43,074 bases of DNA from Brachionus rotundiformis (lineage: Eukaryota; Rotifera; Eurotatoria; Ploima; Brachionidae). The notes beneath the pieces are model-generated. The model was not told where the DNA came from and ran no database searches. It was given only the letters and a program-made list of their open reading frames with translations. The stretch spans positions 616,373 to 659,446 of the forward strand of contig JAESIW010000124.1 of assembly GCA_016802295.1 (NCBI GenBank), read 5' to 3'. Below are positions 12,651-21,471 of this stretch, one piece after another. The number at the start of each line of letters is the position of its first letter. Position 1 is the first letter of the stretch. Made by a program: the position numbers and the translations under genes.

Positions 12651-13079
12651 AAAATTTTCTTCAAATTAAATATTTTATAATTGTCTAAATATGCTTTACA
12701 TGAAAGCAACATAGATAGAACAAGATTATATTTTTTTATTAAATTTTCAATGATTTTTTACATCTAGATAAGTTAAATTGTTATTTTGTGAGAGAATATT
12801 GAATATAAACAAAAATCAAAAACAAAAAAACTGTAATTTGTTTATTTTAAAAAAATTTTGGCATAGATTTTAATTTATTAATTTTTTAATTTTCAAAATA
12901 AAAGATTATATAATTATTTCATTATTACTCCCAGCATCCATGAAAATTGGTTAATTACATTAAAATATAATTCTAATCGATTGATAAAAAATTCAAAATT
13001 TTTCTCCATTCTTAAGATAAAAATTTCTGCCTTGTTTAATTTTAATAAAAATATAAGATTTATATTATGTTTTCTAAAA
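12651..13079. other. AT-rich spacer downstream of the Dbf4-POU gene
   Basis: Apart from the short MLLSCK frame described with the orphan reading frame, nothing coding is seen. The region should contain the 3' end of the Dbf4-POU transcript; several AATAAA-like strings occur but none can be singled out. Confidence 0.5.
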
Positions 13080-15571
13080 CTATTTGTTCACTATTTCATA
13101 CGAAAAGTCATTTACGAATGCAGCTAAAACTACATCATCGATACAACTAAGATCAGTGCTGTTTTCACTCTTATTAAAGTTATTATCTGAATTAACTAAT
13201 TCTTTATCAGTTATTGGCTTTATTGTTTGTAATTCTGTACTTCCGCTCATAAAATCAACCTTACTTGCCAAAAGCTTTGTTGTCACACTAGAATTGTGAT
13301 TCGATGTATTCAACGAACCATTAATCGGAATTTCTGTAGAAAAATTAAAAGAGTTGTTAGTGTTTAGACCGAATAAAACTACTGCTGATGGGGATGACAT
13401 ATTAAAGGAAGAGGCTAATGGTGGAGTTTTTTTTAATTGGTCTTGATTTTTTTGAGGATCAGCATGTTCATTTTCAAATTTTTCTTTTTCATTCTCATCA
13501 AATGAGTCAGAAGATTCATCAAAACTAGAGTTTTCCAATAAGTTAAGAGTATTTACAACATTTGTTTTTTTGAACTTTTTAACCGAGTGATTAGGTATAA
13601 TTGCTTGACGTCTTTCATTAAACCAATTTTTAATCATATCTTCATCGTAATTTATCTGGTTAGCTAATAAAAATATTTCGGTATCGTTAGGAAGAGAATT
13701 TTTCTTGAATTTTTCGTTTAAAATGTTTAAAGCAGTTGGAGAAAATGTACAATCACGCTTTCTTTTTTTTTTCGAATCAATATCAGAAAATGATTTAAGT
13801 CGATTACCGAATTTTAATTTTGAGTCACTAATTAACTTTTCTAAAACAGGTCTTACTTTGGCACTTGATCTCGGAGTTATATCAAGCTGCTCAAATTTTG
13901 AGATAGCAGTTTCAGTAAGAATTGGATCTCTATATTTAGCATTTAGTTCTTCTGCTATTTGATTTTTTGAAATTCCTAAACTTGCTTTTTTTTCAATAAA
14001 GTTTTTGGCAAATTGTTTCATTTCATCCATATCAGTTATACTTGGCTCTTGATTTCCTTGAATTGTTTCTTCTACAAATAACTCATTCTTGACTAGTAAA
14101 AATTAATTTCGTTGATAATTGTTTTAATAATATTTTACTTAAAAACTGCTTGAAGTTTAAAACTCCATTTATAAAAATATCTATTTCCTTAAAATTTGAC
14201 TGATTTCGCTCGAATGTATCATGTTGGGTACTACTTAAATGTTGCTTTAAATTTTCATAACGTTGTTTACAACACTCACAGTAACCTGTAGACTTCTTTT
14301 TGTTTAAATTTTGTTGAAAGTTTGGTTGTATCTTTGAATTGTTTGGCAAAGAGGAAATTTTGTTAAATTGTAAGCGATTATTAGAGTTTGATTCATTTTG
14401 GTTTTGATTTAGTTTTGACAATGCATTTAATGTGGAAGAATTTGGTGATTTAAATTCATTCTGGCTAGGAATGTGGAAATTGTTTGTTGAACTTCTAGAG
14501 TGTTGATTTTTTTGTTCATTTTGAGTTGATGAATAATTACTTCCAATACTTGGTAATAATTAGAAACATTAATAAATTAAATTTAATAAAATAAGTTATT
14601 TACTCATCACTAAAGTAGTGTTGAAAAGGAGAATTAGTATATTTATTCTGAGCAATATCAAAATTTAATTCTTGCCAATAATCAAATTCTTGATAAATAG
14701 GCTTGTACTGTTTACATATGGACTCAAATTTTATAAAATTGTTTTTCATTTTATAGACTTGAAAAAAATAAATTTAATCTTAATATTTTTAAGGCAATTA
14801 ACTCACTTTTATGATTTACTGTCTTAGTTAAACATTGATGCAAACTTGACTCTTTATTGTTTATATTCTTTTCTTCGTAATCTCTTGATAAACTAATTTT
14901 ATCTCCTGTTTCCAAACTTCGTTTCTTATTTGTCATTTTTTCAATGTATTTCTCAAGTTCATATAAGTTTATTATGTTTATTCCTAAGCGTTTAGCAGTA
15001 GCAAGTATATCCGTCGAAGGACTTCCCTTAGATGCTTTTTCTAGAATTGCTTGAGTACGATTTATCAAACTAGATGAACGTGACAAAAAATTAAGAGTAT
15101 TTGGAGAGGTTCTTTATATTAACTATTTTTATGCATATTTTTTACTATTTATTTAATTTTACTTAATTTTTTTAGCATGATCTGGAACTTCCGGCGACTG
15201 AAATGCGTTAATATTTTTATCTCTGTTTGTAATGACAAAATTTACATCTTTACTGAGACAGTCTGCTATTTTCTAAAAAATTTTTGTATCCTCAATAATA
15301 GAAAATTAAAATTTAAAAAATTTACAGCATCGATTAAATTCATGCATTCTTTCACCTTGTTGAGCATTTTATAAGAGTTATGTATATCAAGAAAAACTAG
15401 TTTGCCGACAAGCATACGAAGCGGATTATTCGACGTTTTCTGAGGTTGTTCTATACTAATTTGTTTTTGAGGTCTAATTTGCTTACCTAACAAGTTACCA
15501 TTCATTATTTCATTTTGATTCATATTTTTAAGTGGTTCTTTTGACCCTAATAGTTTAGGAGTTTTACTCAT
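13080..15571 (-). CDS. Dbf4-like Cdc7 kinase regulatory subunit fused to a POU/homeodomain
   Basis: Six exons in transcript order: 15571-15326, 15272-15163, 15111-14807, 14757-14604, 14548-14139, 14092-13080. They total 2238 nt (745 residues). Dbf4 motifs appear in the family's order: motif N, BRCT-like, about residues 50-118 (LVGKLVFLDI, DVNFVITNR); motif M about 223-258 (NFIKFES..KQYKPIYQEF); motif C zinc finger about 359-400 (GYCECC, then H-x5-H in HLSSTQH). Dbf4 binds and activates Cdc7 kinase at replication origins. The last exon adds a POU-specific domain (about 430-500, QFAKNFIEKKASLGIS) and a POU6-like homeodomain (about 517-576, FSPTALNIL, INYDEDMI), joined by a 46-nt intron of matching phase. 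Retaining that intron ends the protein at a TGA at 14083. Alternatively two cistrons are processed separately, for example by spliced-leader trans-splicing, with POU translation from the ATG at 14030. The Dbf4 identity is firm; the fusion is inferred. Confidence 0.85.
14093..14138 (-). other. 46-nt intron linking the Dbf4 and POU parts
   Basis: The intron has a GTAAAA donor and a TTTTTACTAG acceptor, and the phase-1 junction creates an ATC codon. Length and donor match the other introns of the window. Its length is not a multiple of three: when unspliced the Dbf4 frame continues for a few codons into TGA at 14083-14085, so splicing decides whether the POU part is included. Confidence 0.6.
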
Positions 15572-15773
15572 TTCAAAAGTTTCGTGAAAAACTTACACAA
15601 AAATTCTTTGAATCTTAGTAAGCATAAAATGTATTGCTAGATTTAAAATTAGTCCGATTTTAATGCTTAAATGACCAAAATTTTTTTTTCAATTCAAACT
15701 TAACTAAAAATTTGCAAAAATATTTAATTTTTTAGTAAAACAAAATTATTTTATGTGTTTATTTTAACTAATA

Positions 15774-16358
15774 TTAAATGTTATTTTTTATTAAAAAAGT
15801 TATTGTTAAAAAGGAAAAAAATGTTAACCAATTTGTTTGGAAGTATGAGGCTCCGAAATTACATAGATCTCTTTTACAGCAATTTTGTTTGTCACCGTTA
15901 ATTAGAGTTCCACTTTTGCAATCTGGACTACAGCCTTTTGAAATTATTCCAGACAATGTTGTTATTTTCTTAAAAGAATATTAAAGTATTGACATAATAA
16001 ATATTAAAAAATTTTTTCGTATCTTGAATAGTAAAATATCTAACTAATTTATATTATTTAAATTTGATACTTAAAAGATCTTGAAATTTGTTTCGTAGAA
16101 AAAAAATTTAATTAAACTACGATTAAAAAACAAGATAAATTTTGATATTTTAGTATTCGTTTTTAGATACTTTATTTAAAGTTATTCAAAATTAGTTACA
16201 AAACAATAGTAGTCGCATTCTATTATTTTTGAATCATCAATATTTTCAGATAAACTTCCTAAACATGTATTACAGTCGAAACATCTAATTGAATTTGTTT
16301 TTTGAATTGAAACTAAGAAATTTAATATTAGAAAGAAAACTGAAATGGACAAATTCAT
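15774..16358 (-). CDS. Ly6/uPAR-type three-finger GPI-anchored surface protein
   Basis: Two exons, 16358-16200 and 15968-15774, joined by a 231-nt intron in phase 0, encode 117 residues. A signal peptide (MNLSISVFFLILNFLVS) is followed by IRCFDCNTC, a central CDYYC, and the C-terminal CCKRDLCN signature that closes three-finger domains. The protein ends in a hydrophobic tail (WLTFFSFLTITFLI), as expected for GPI attachment. The cysteine spacing identifies a Ly6-like fold, known in animals for cell-surface signalling, adhesion or receptor modulation. The specific role and partner cannot be inferred. The first exon is short and easily overlooked, being masked by a longer opposite-strand frame. 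Confidence 0.85.
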
Positions 16359-16924
16359 TTTTGTGGTTGATTATTAAAACTATTTATTTTGTAACCTATT
16401 ACTTGATATTTATATATCTTAATTTTACAATCAAGGAAAGCTGTAAAAAAATTAATTATAGGAACCATTAAAAATTTTATCATTTAAATAATAAAATTTT
16501 TAATTTATTATTATACAAATGAATTTTTGGCTTATTGTTATCAATTTTTAGTAAATTTTCAAAAATTTATTGCAAAATTATAATCAAAAATTTTATCTTA
16601 TTAAATAATATATTAATTTAAATTCGTTTAAGATATAAGAAAATCAATTATTAATTAAATTTAAAGTCATAAAATTAATTTAAGTCTTTTTTCAAATAAA
16701 TTTTTAGTTAATTCGGATATTTCTTTCTAAAAAAATCCATTTCTATTGAATATAATTTTTAAGATGAATAAGAATAATACCTGGATATCTGTCATTTTAT
16801 TAAAAGGTGTGCTTTTTTGAGAATCAAAATTTCATTAATTTATTTTTAAAAATTAGGATTTTATTTATTAGTAAATATAAAAATAATAAAAATAAAATAT
16901 TTTTAGTATTTCTTGAATTGAATT
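16359..16924. other. AT-rich spacer between the Ly6-like and b561 genes
   Basis: No coding frame is supported. A perfect 14-bp inverted repeat (ATTAAAAATTTTAT at 16467-16480 with 16491-16504, 10-nt loop) lies here, but it is low-complexity A/T and may be chance. Since both neighbours are on the - strand, the region holds the promoter of the Ly6-like gene and the 3' end of the b561 gene. Confidence 0.5.
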
Positions 16925-18715
16925 TCAAAAAATTTTTTCTCTAGAAATCATATAAATAAGACCAAAAGTAAATCCAATTGAGATCAAAAAATGACCTCCA
17001 AGCAAAAAAAATTTAATATTTTCAAGCTAATAAAAAAAAAGTATAATAAAACTAAAAATAAATAAATATAAATACAACCTTAATTTGCAACTCTGTATTT
17101 TTTTGATTATTTTGATGTAAATCACCTTTTGAAAATTATGAAATGTAAGTAAGGCCTTTTTTTAAATTTACTATTCAGATTATTTAAAGTTAGTGCAGCT
17201 TGATCTTTATTAAACTTTTTTTGAGTTAATTCAATTGCCAAGACAAATATTAAAATCCAAAGAGTATAACCAACTAATAGCCCGATACCACGAGCACCAA
17301 GGTTTGTTCTTTTAATTGCAGTTCCAATAAACATAGTTATAACTATCCGAATCAATTAATTTTTATCAATTATTACAATATTTTAATTACTTGATAAAAA
17401 TAAGACAGTAGTTCCATTTACACTATGGAAATAATTAAAAATATATCGATTTTTATGATCCTGGTGAGGTCTAAAAAATGCTATTAAAATCTAAAATTAA
17501 AAAAAAAATCCAAAATATAAATAATAAATTTATCGTTTTTAAATTTTGAAACCTGGAGAAAAGCCATTATTATGACAATTAAACCAAAAATTGAATGAAC
17601 AAATGATGTTGTTATTTTTTTATCAATCCATTTCCAATTTTGATCAGCCAAGATGACAAAAAATCCAATTAGAGTAAGCAAAAAAGCAGTATACATTAAT
17701 GGTCGATGAATAATAAACCAAATTTTTAACTCAAGAAATCTTACATCAGGAAAAATAAATTTGAAATATCTAATAAAAAATATTGAAATTAATTCTTTTT
17801 TTCGGATTTAGACATTTCAATACCTTGCTATTATCATTCCAAAAGACGCGAAAATTATCCATGATATAATCATAAAGGCAGCTATTTTAAAATTTTACAA
17901 TAAAAAAATTTGCTTTAGAAAAATTCGTTTATTACCATGAACTTTTATTTTAACTCCATCGGAATCAGCTGTGGCTATTGTATCAGTCGAAAAATCAATT
18001 AAATTTTGACTGGGTATTTTTAATTGATGTTGAATCAATTCTTATTTAAAGTTATTTAAAAATTTTTTATCTTCATACATGAATTACCTCCAGATGGTCC
18101 GATCTGTCCAAATGCTGATAAAATATGAAACTTTTGGTTTAAATCAAAATAATGCTGAAAATCTGAATCTGATTTTTTCCGAGTAAAACTACAAATTAAA
18201 AAATTATTGTTAATCAGAATACGCGGATCGGAAATTCCTAATTCAGGATTTCTAGGGTCTAAATGAGATGGCGTGAATTTTCCAGAGTTGAAATATCTTT
18301 GAATTGATCTTTCTATATTTGAATTTTTACATATAATTACATCATCATTTCCCTTAAATGTAAAATGAATCTTTAGAAAAGAAAGGAAAAGTTTTACCAT
18401 TAAAGTATCTGTTGAAAATCCAATCGCTAACCAAAGCGAGTTTATAAGATTCGGATCCTCGATTTTAACAGCCAATATAAATTGATGGCTATTATTACTA
18501 GTAAAACTACCCCACTTGTATATAAAAGTGCATTCTGAATCTTTACAATTAGATGGAAATGTAAAGCATCCTAAATTTTTTCCACATTCTTCAGTTGACT
18601 AAAATATTTAATTTGTCAAAACAAGCTTTTATTATTATTAATAAAAAAAATGTACCTGAGTTTTAAATTCTATTATTTCCGTAAATATCAATAAAGCACA
18701 AAAAAAAAAATTCAT
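16925..18715 (-). CDS. DOMON-cytochrome b561 protein (ferric-chelate-reductase-1-like)
   Basis: Ten exons in transcript order: 18715-18656, 18598-18398, 18352-18088, 18040-17936, 17881-17824, 17769-17553, 17490-17391, 17342-17172, 17125-17079, 17026-16925. They total 1326 nt (441 residues). A signal peptide is followed by a DOMON domain (LWLAIGFSTDTLM, then GNDDVIIC across a junction, and ISDPRILINNN). A cytochrome b561 membrane core then carries four candidate haem histidines in KVHAAFM, IHRPLM, FVHSIFG and YFHSVNG, plus the family string FRPHQDHKNRYIFN. Such proteins move electrons across membranes and reduce ferric iron or other acceptors at the surface. Unlike vertebrate FRRS1, no reeler domain precedes DOMON. 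The last two exons (16 and 34 codons) are recovered only by splicing at 17172; without it the frame ends prematurely. Confidence 0.9.
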
Positions 18716-19033
18716 TTTAATTTTTAAGCTTAAAAATGATTTTTTCGAAGATCTTTTCAAATATTTATTTTTGATTATCTAATAAAGCCATAAGCAATTT
18801 TTGGTTTTTAAATTTAGGTTATTGTGAATTAATTTTGAAAAAATGAGTCTTTTTTTATCACCTAAACTTTTTTATGATTTTGTTTTGTCTAAAGGTCACT
18901 TTAATTTTAGATAATTAACAGGCCGATTTCTGCTTCTCTTTAGCCTGGTGGAAATTACGAACTTAATTTTAAGAGATTTTATATTAATAATATTTTTTAT
19001 CAATTCTCTGAAAGTTTAAAAGCAATAGTAAAA
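18716..19033. promoter_or_regulatory. Intergenic region 5' of the b561 gene
   Basis: This stretch lies 5' of the b561 gene on - and of a doubtful small frame on +, so it probably contains at least the b561 promoter. It includes a somewhat GC-richer patch around 18920-18960. No defined element was recognised. Confidence 0.35.
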
Positions 19034-19255
19034 ATGGCTGTAAGCTGGATTCAAGCAAATTATTCAAGTAAACAACCACTTGTTCAATTATATCCAAATA
19101 TTTCACAACATTATAATTTCAACTTATGGAATTGGAACTCTTCAATTTACTACAAATCAGATTTCAAAAATGATGTTTCAACTTATTATTTTTGTTCATT
19201 TCAATCCATTCAATATACTACTCCAAATAAGAGATACCGACGAGTTAGAGAATAA
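19034..19255 (+). CDS. Uncertain small reading frame(s)
   Basis: An ATG at 19034 in good context (AAAATGG) opens 73 codons whose product (MAVSWIQANYSSKQ at the start) looks unlike a structured protein. The +1 frame over the same DNA is also open, to 19262. It reads as a more protein-like hydrophobic segment (HNIIISTYGIGTLQF) with an acidic end, DTDELENKK. That second frame lacks an upstream ATG. Either a small membrane protein with an unresolved splice or frameshift, or two chance frames. No family recognised. Confidence 0.2.
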   Translation: MAVSWIQANYSSKQPLVQLYPNISQHYNFNLWNWNSSIYYKSDFKNDVSTYYFCSFQSIQYTTPNKRYRRVRE

Positions 19256-19559
19256 AAAATAGAATAATATATTAAAGCTTTTAATTCTATCAAAAAAAAA
19301 ATTATTTCTTTTTTTATTTTTTTTTCATTTAAATAAAAGGATTGATTTAAAATTCTTAATAATTAAATTGTTACATAATAAGTATTAATCGAAAATTAGA
19401 TCTAAGATTAAATTTCAACATTCAAAGTTTTTAAAATCCTTTTATTTATAGGCTGAAAAATTTAACAAAGTTGTCATGACAATATTTTATTTAATATTTA
19501 AAAAATGTAATATTAAAATTATTGATCTTAAAGCACAAAATCATATTTTAATTTTTGCA

Positions 19560-20870
19560 ATGTCTCTTTGCTTTAAATGCAATAAAAGTATAAAACCTGC
19601 ATCGCTCGCAACAACTGTGAAAGGAGAAAAATATCACCCAACTTGTTTATTTTGCTCTATCTGTGAGCGTCCGCTATGGGGCCGACCGTTTAAGAAAAGT
19701 AGTGATGGAACTCTTGTTTGTGATGAGTCATGTCAGCCACAATTAAGACCTCCTTCTAGTAATAAAGCAAAAATTGTCAGCCGTCCATCTTCGGCTCAAA
19801 AGCAGCAGCAACTATTAATAGAACAAGCTAATCGAACTTTGGAACCAGTAAAGCAATCTTTGGATTTAGAAAGATATAGAAAATCTATTTCAGGATCAAA
19901 TGCATCTGAAAATAAAAATTGTCATATCTGTAGCCAAGATTTAACAAACATGAGATATATTACTTTCGAAAATGGTCAAGTGGTTTGTCAGAATTGCGAA
20001 GATCGTATGAAAAATTCTGGAATAGAATCAGAAAATTTAGTTTTATGCAGTATATGTAATAAGTCGGTTAAAGGTTTAAAATTTATAACTGAAAAGAATA
20101 GAGATATAGTTTGTGAGAATTGTGATTTAAACGCAGCTCGTTGTACAAAATGTAAAAGATTATTTAAACCGAATGAAATAATCCGAAGAGTTAATTTTGA
20201 CTTAATGTATCATGATCAATGTTTTAATTGTAAAATGTGCAACAAATTGATTAATACCGAAGAATTCTTACTAGACGAAAGCAAAAAAAATCCAATTTGC
20301 TATGATTGTGATAAATTTTCAAAATTACCCAAATGCACTGTTTGTAATAACACAATAGTTGGATCACATCTTATTATAGATAATCAGTCAATTCATGATT
20401 TTTGTTTTAAGTGTTCGAGTTGTGGAAATAATTTAAACGAGGATTCTGGCTATTTTAAGGATAAAAGCACACAACTTCCACTTTGTTTTAATTGCAACCT
20501 AAAGCTTTACGGTACAAAGTGTGCAAAATGTTCTCAAATAATTGAAAAAGATGGAATTACTTTTGCAGACAAAGACTATCATAATAACTGCTTTATTTGT
20601 CAAAGCTGCCAAACAGATTTAACCAAAATGAAAAAAACTTTAACTGACAAAGAAGGAAATTCTCTTTATTGTGAACCTTGTTTTATTAAGCAATATAGCC
20701 CTAGATGCAATAAATGTAGTGAACCGATTCCACCTTATCTGCCTGGAACAATTTATGAGGATAAAAACTATCACAAAGAATGCTTTACTTGTGCAAGATG
20801 TAAGCAAAGTTTGGCAAAAAAAAAATTCTTCAAATCTGGGAATATATTAGTATGTGAAGGATGCTATTAA
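19560..20870 (+). CDS. Multi-LIM-domain protein (FHL/limpet-like)
   Basis: A single-exon frame of 436 residues from the ATG at 19560. An in-frame upstream ATG at 19476 adds 28 residues of unlikely sequence, while the first LIM ligand Cys is residue 4 from 19560. Full LIM domains occur at about 4-58, then four more from about 195 to the C-terminus, each with the C-x2-C, H-x2-C, C-x2-C, C-x2-C ligand spacing. Between LIM1 and LIM2 sit two half modules (about 121-146 and 163-188) that keep only the second-finger pattern C-x2-C..C-x2-C. LIM domains bind proteins, often at actin structures, muscle or in transcription complexes; the partner here is unknown. An acceptor-like TTTATTTATAG at 19442-19452 suggests a spliced or trans-spliced 5' leader. 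Confidence 0.88.
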   Translation: MSLCFKCNKSIKPASLATTVKGEKYHPTCLFCSICERPLWGRPFKKSSDGTLVCDESCQPQLRPPSSNKAKIVSRPSSAQKQQQLLIEQANRTLEPVKQSLDLERYRKSISGSNASENKNCHICSQDLTNMRYITFENGQVVCQNCEDRMKNSGIESENLVLCSICNKSVKGLKFITEKNRDIVCENCDLNAARCTKCKRLFKPNEIIRRVNFDLMYHDQCFNCKMCNKLINTEEFLLDESKKNPICYDCDKFSKLPKCTVCNNTIVGSHLIIDNQSIHDFCFKCSSCGNNLNEDSGYFKDKSTQLPLCFNCNLKLYGTKCAKCSQIIEKDGITFADKDYHNNCFICQSCQTDLTKMKKTLTDKEGNSLYCEPCFIKQYSPRCNKCSEPIPPYLPGTIYEDKNYHKECFTCARCKQSLAKKKFFKSGNILVCEGCY

Positions 20871-21471
20871 AGAAAAAACTATAAACTTATATAACTATTT
20901 AGTTAAAATAAAATATGAAAAGATATAATTGAGACTTACAAAAACAAACCATTCATTTATTCCGATTAATAAAAGCTTTTACTATCTATTCGGGTATCTT
21001 TTTTTTCATAATCTGATTCATTATTATTAAAAATATCGTTTTGGAGGTTGGAACGTAATAAGTCTTTGCTTTCAGTCAGAATATTGAAATAACTGATAAA
21101 TAAATAGAATTGAAAAACCTAGAGCAGCTAAATATACAATTATTAAATTATTTGATTTCGAAAAATAAAACTATCATTGTATCTAAAAAATATTTATTCT
21201 ATTAATTCAATTAATAAATACTTTTAGTAAAAGTATATAATTTACTTTATGTTATTGTTTTTTTGTTTCGAATAAAAGTAAAATTAATTTTGAATTTATA
21301 TTTAGGTGAATAAATTTTCGTTAAAAGTTTTAAAAACAACTTTTATGCTTTAAAATTATAATATTGACAATTTATTGACAAATTTCTGAAAAATATTATA
21401 AAAATTTATTTTGTGACTTAAAATTTCTAGGTAAATTATTTTTCTGAATATTGAAATGAATAGCAAATAAG
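20871..21471. other. Spacer between LIM and SLC33 genes
   Basis: Mostly noncoding and AT-rich, with AATAAA-like strings after the LIM stop. On the - strand a short region looks coding-like and is listed separately. Confidence 0.45.
20966..21118 (-). CDS. Possible terminal exon of a small membrane protein
   Basis: After an acceptor-like CTCTAG, 50 codons run to TAA, with a charged C-terminal half (SKDLLRSN, ESDYEKKD). In the alternative frame the preceding bases encode a convincing transmembrane helix (LIIVYLAALGFSILFIYQL) that stops at TGA exactly where the charged frame takes over. A one-base sequence error or a recent frameshift could connect them into a small single-pass protein. No start exon was found; the assignment is weak. 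Confidence 0.22.
   Translation of the reverse strand, partial: VFQFYLFISYFNILTESKDLLRSNLQNDIFNNNESDYEKKDTRIDSKSFY

Noticed and set aside
13705..13962. + strand frames inside the Dbf4-POU last exon
   Set aside because: They are antisense shadows of a clearly conserved POU/homeodomain frame.
15778..15984. + strand frame opposite the Ly6-like exon
   Set aside because: The - strand carries signal peptide, cysteine pattern and GPI tail; the + frame has no recognisable features.
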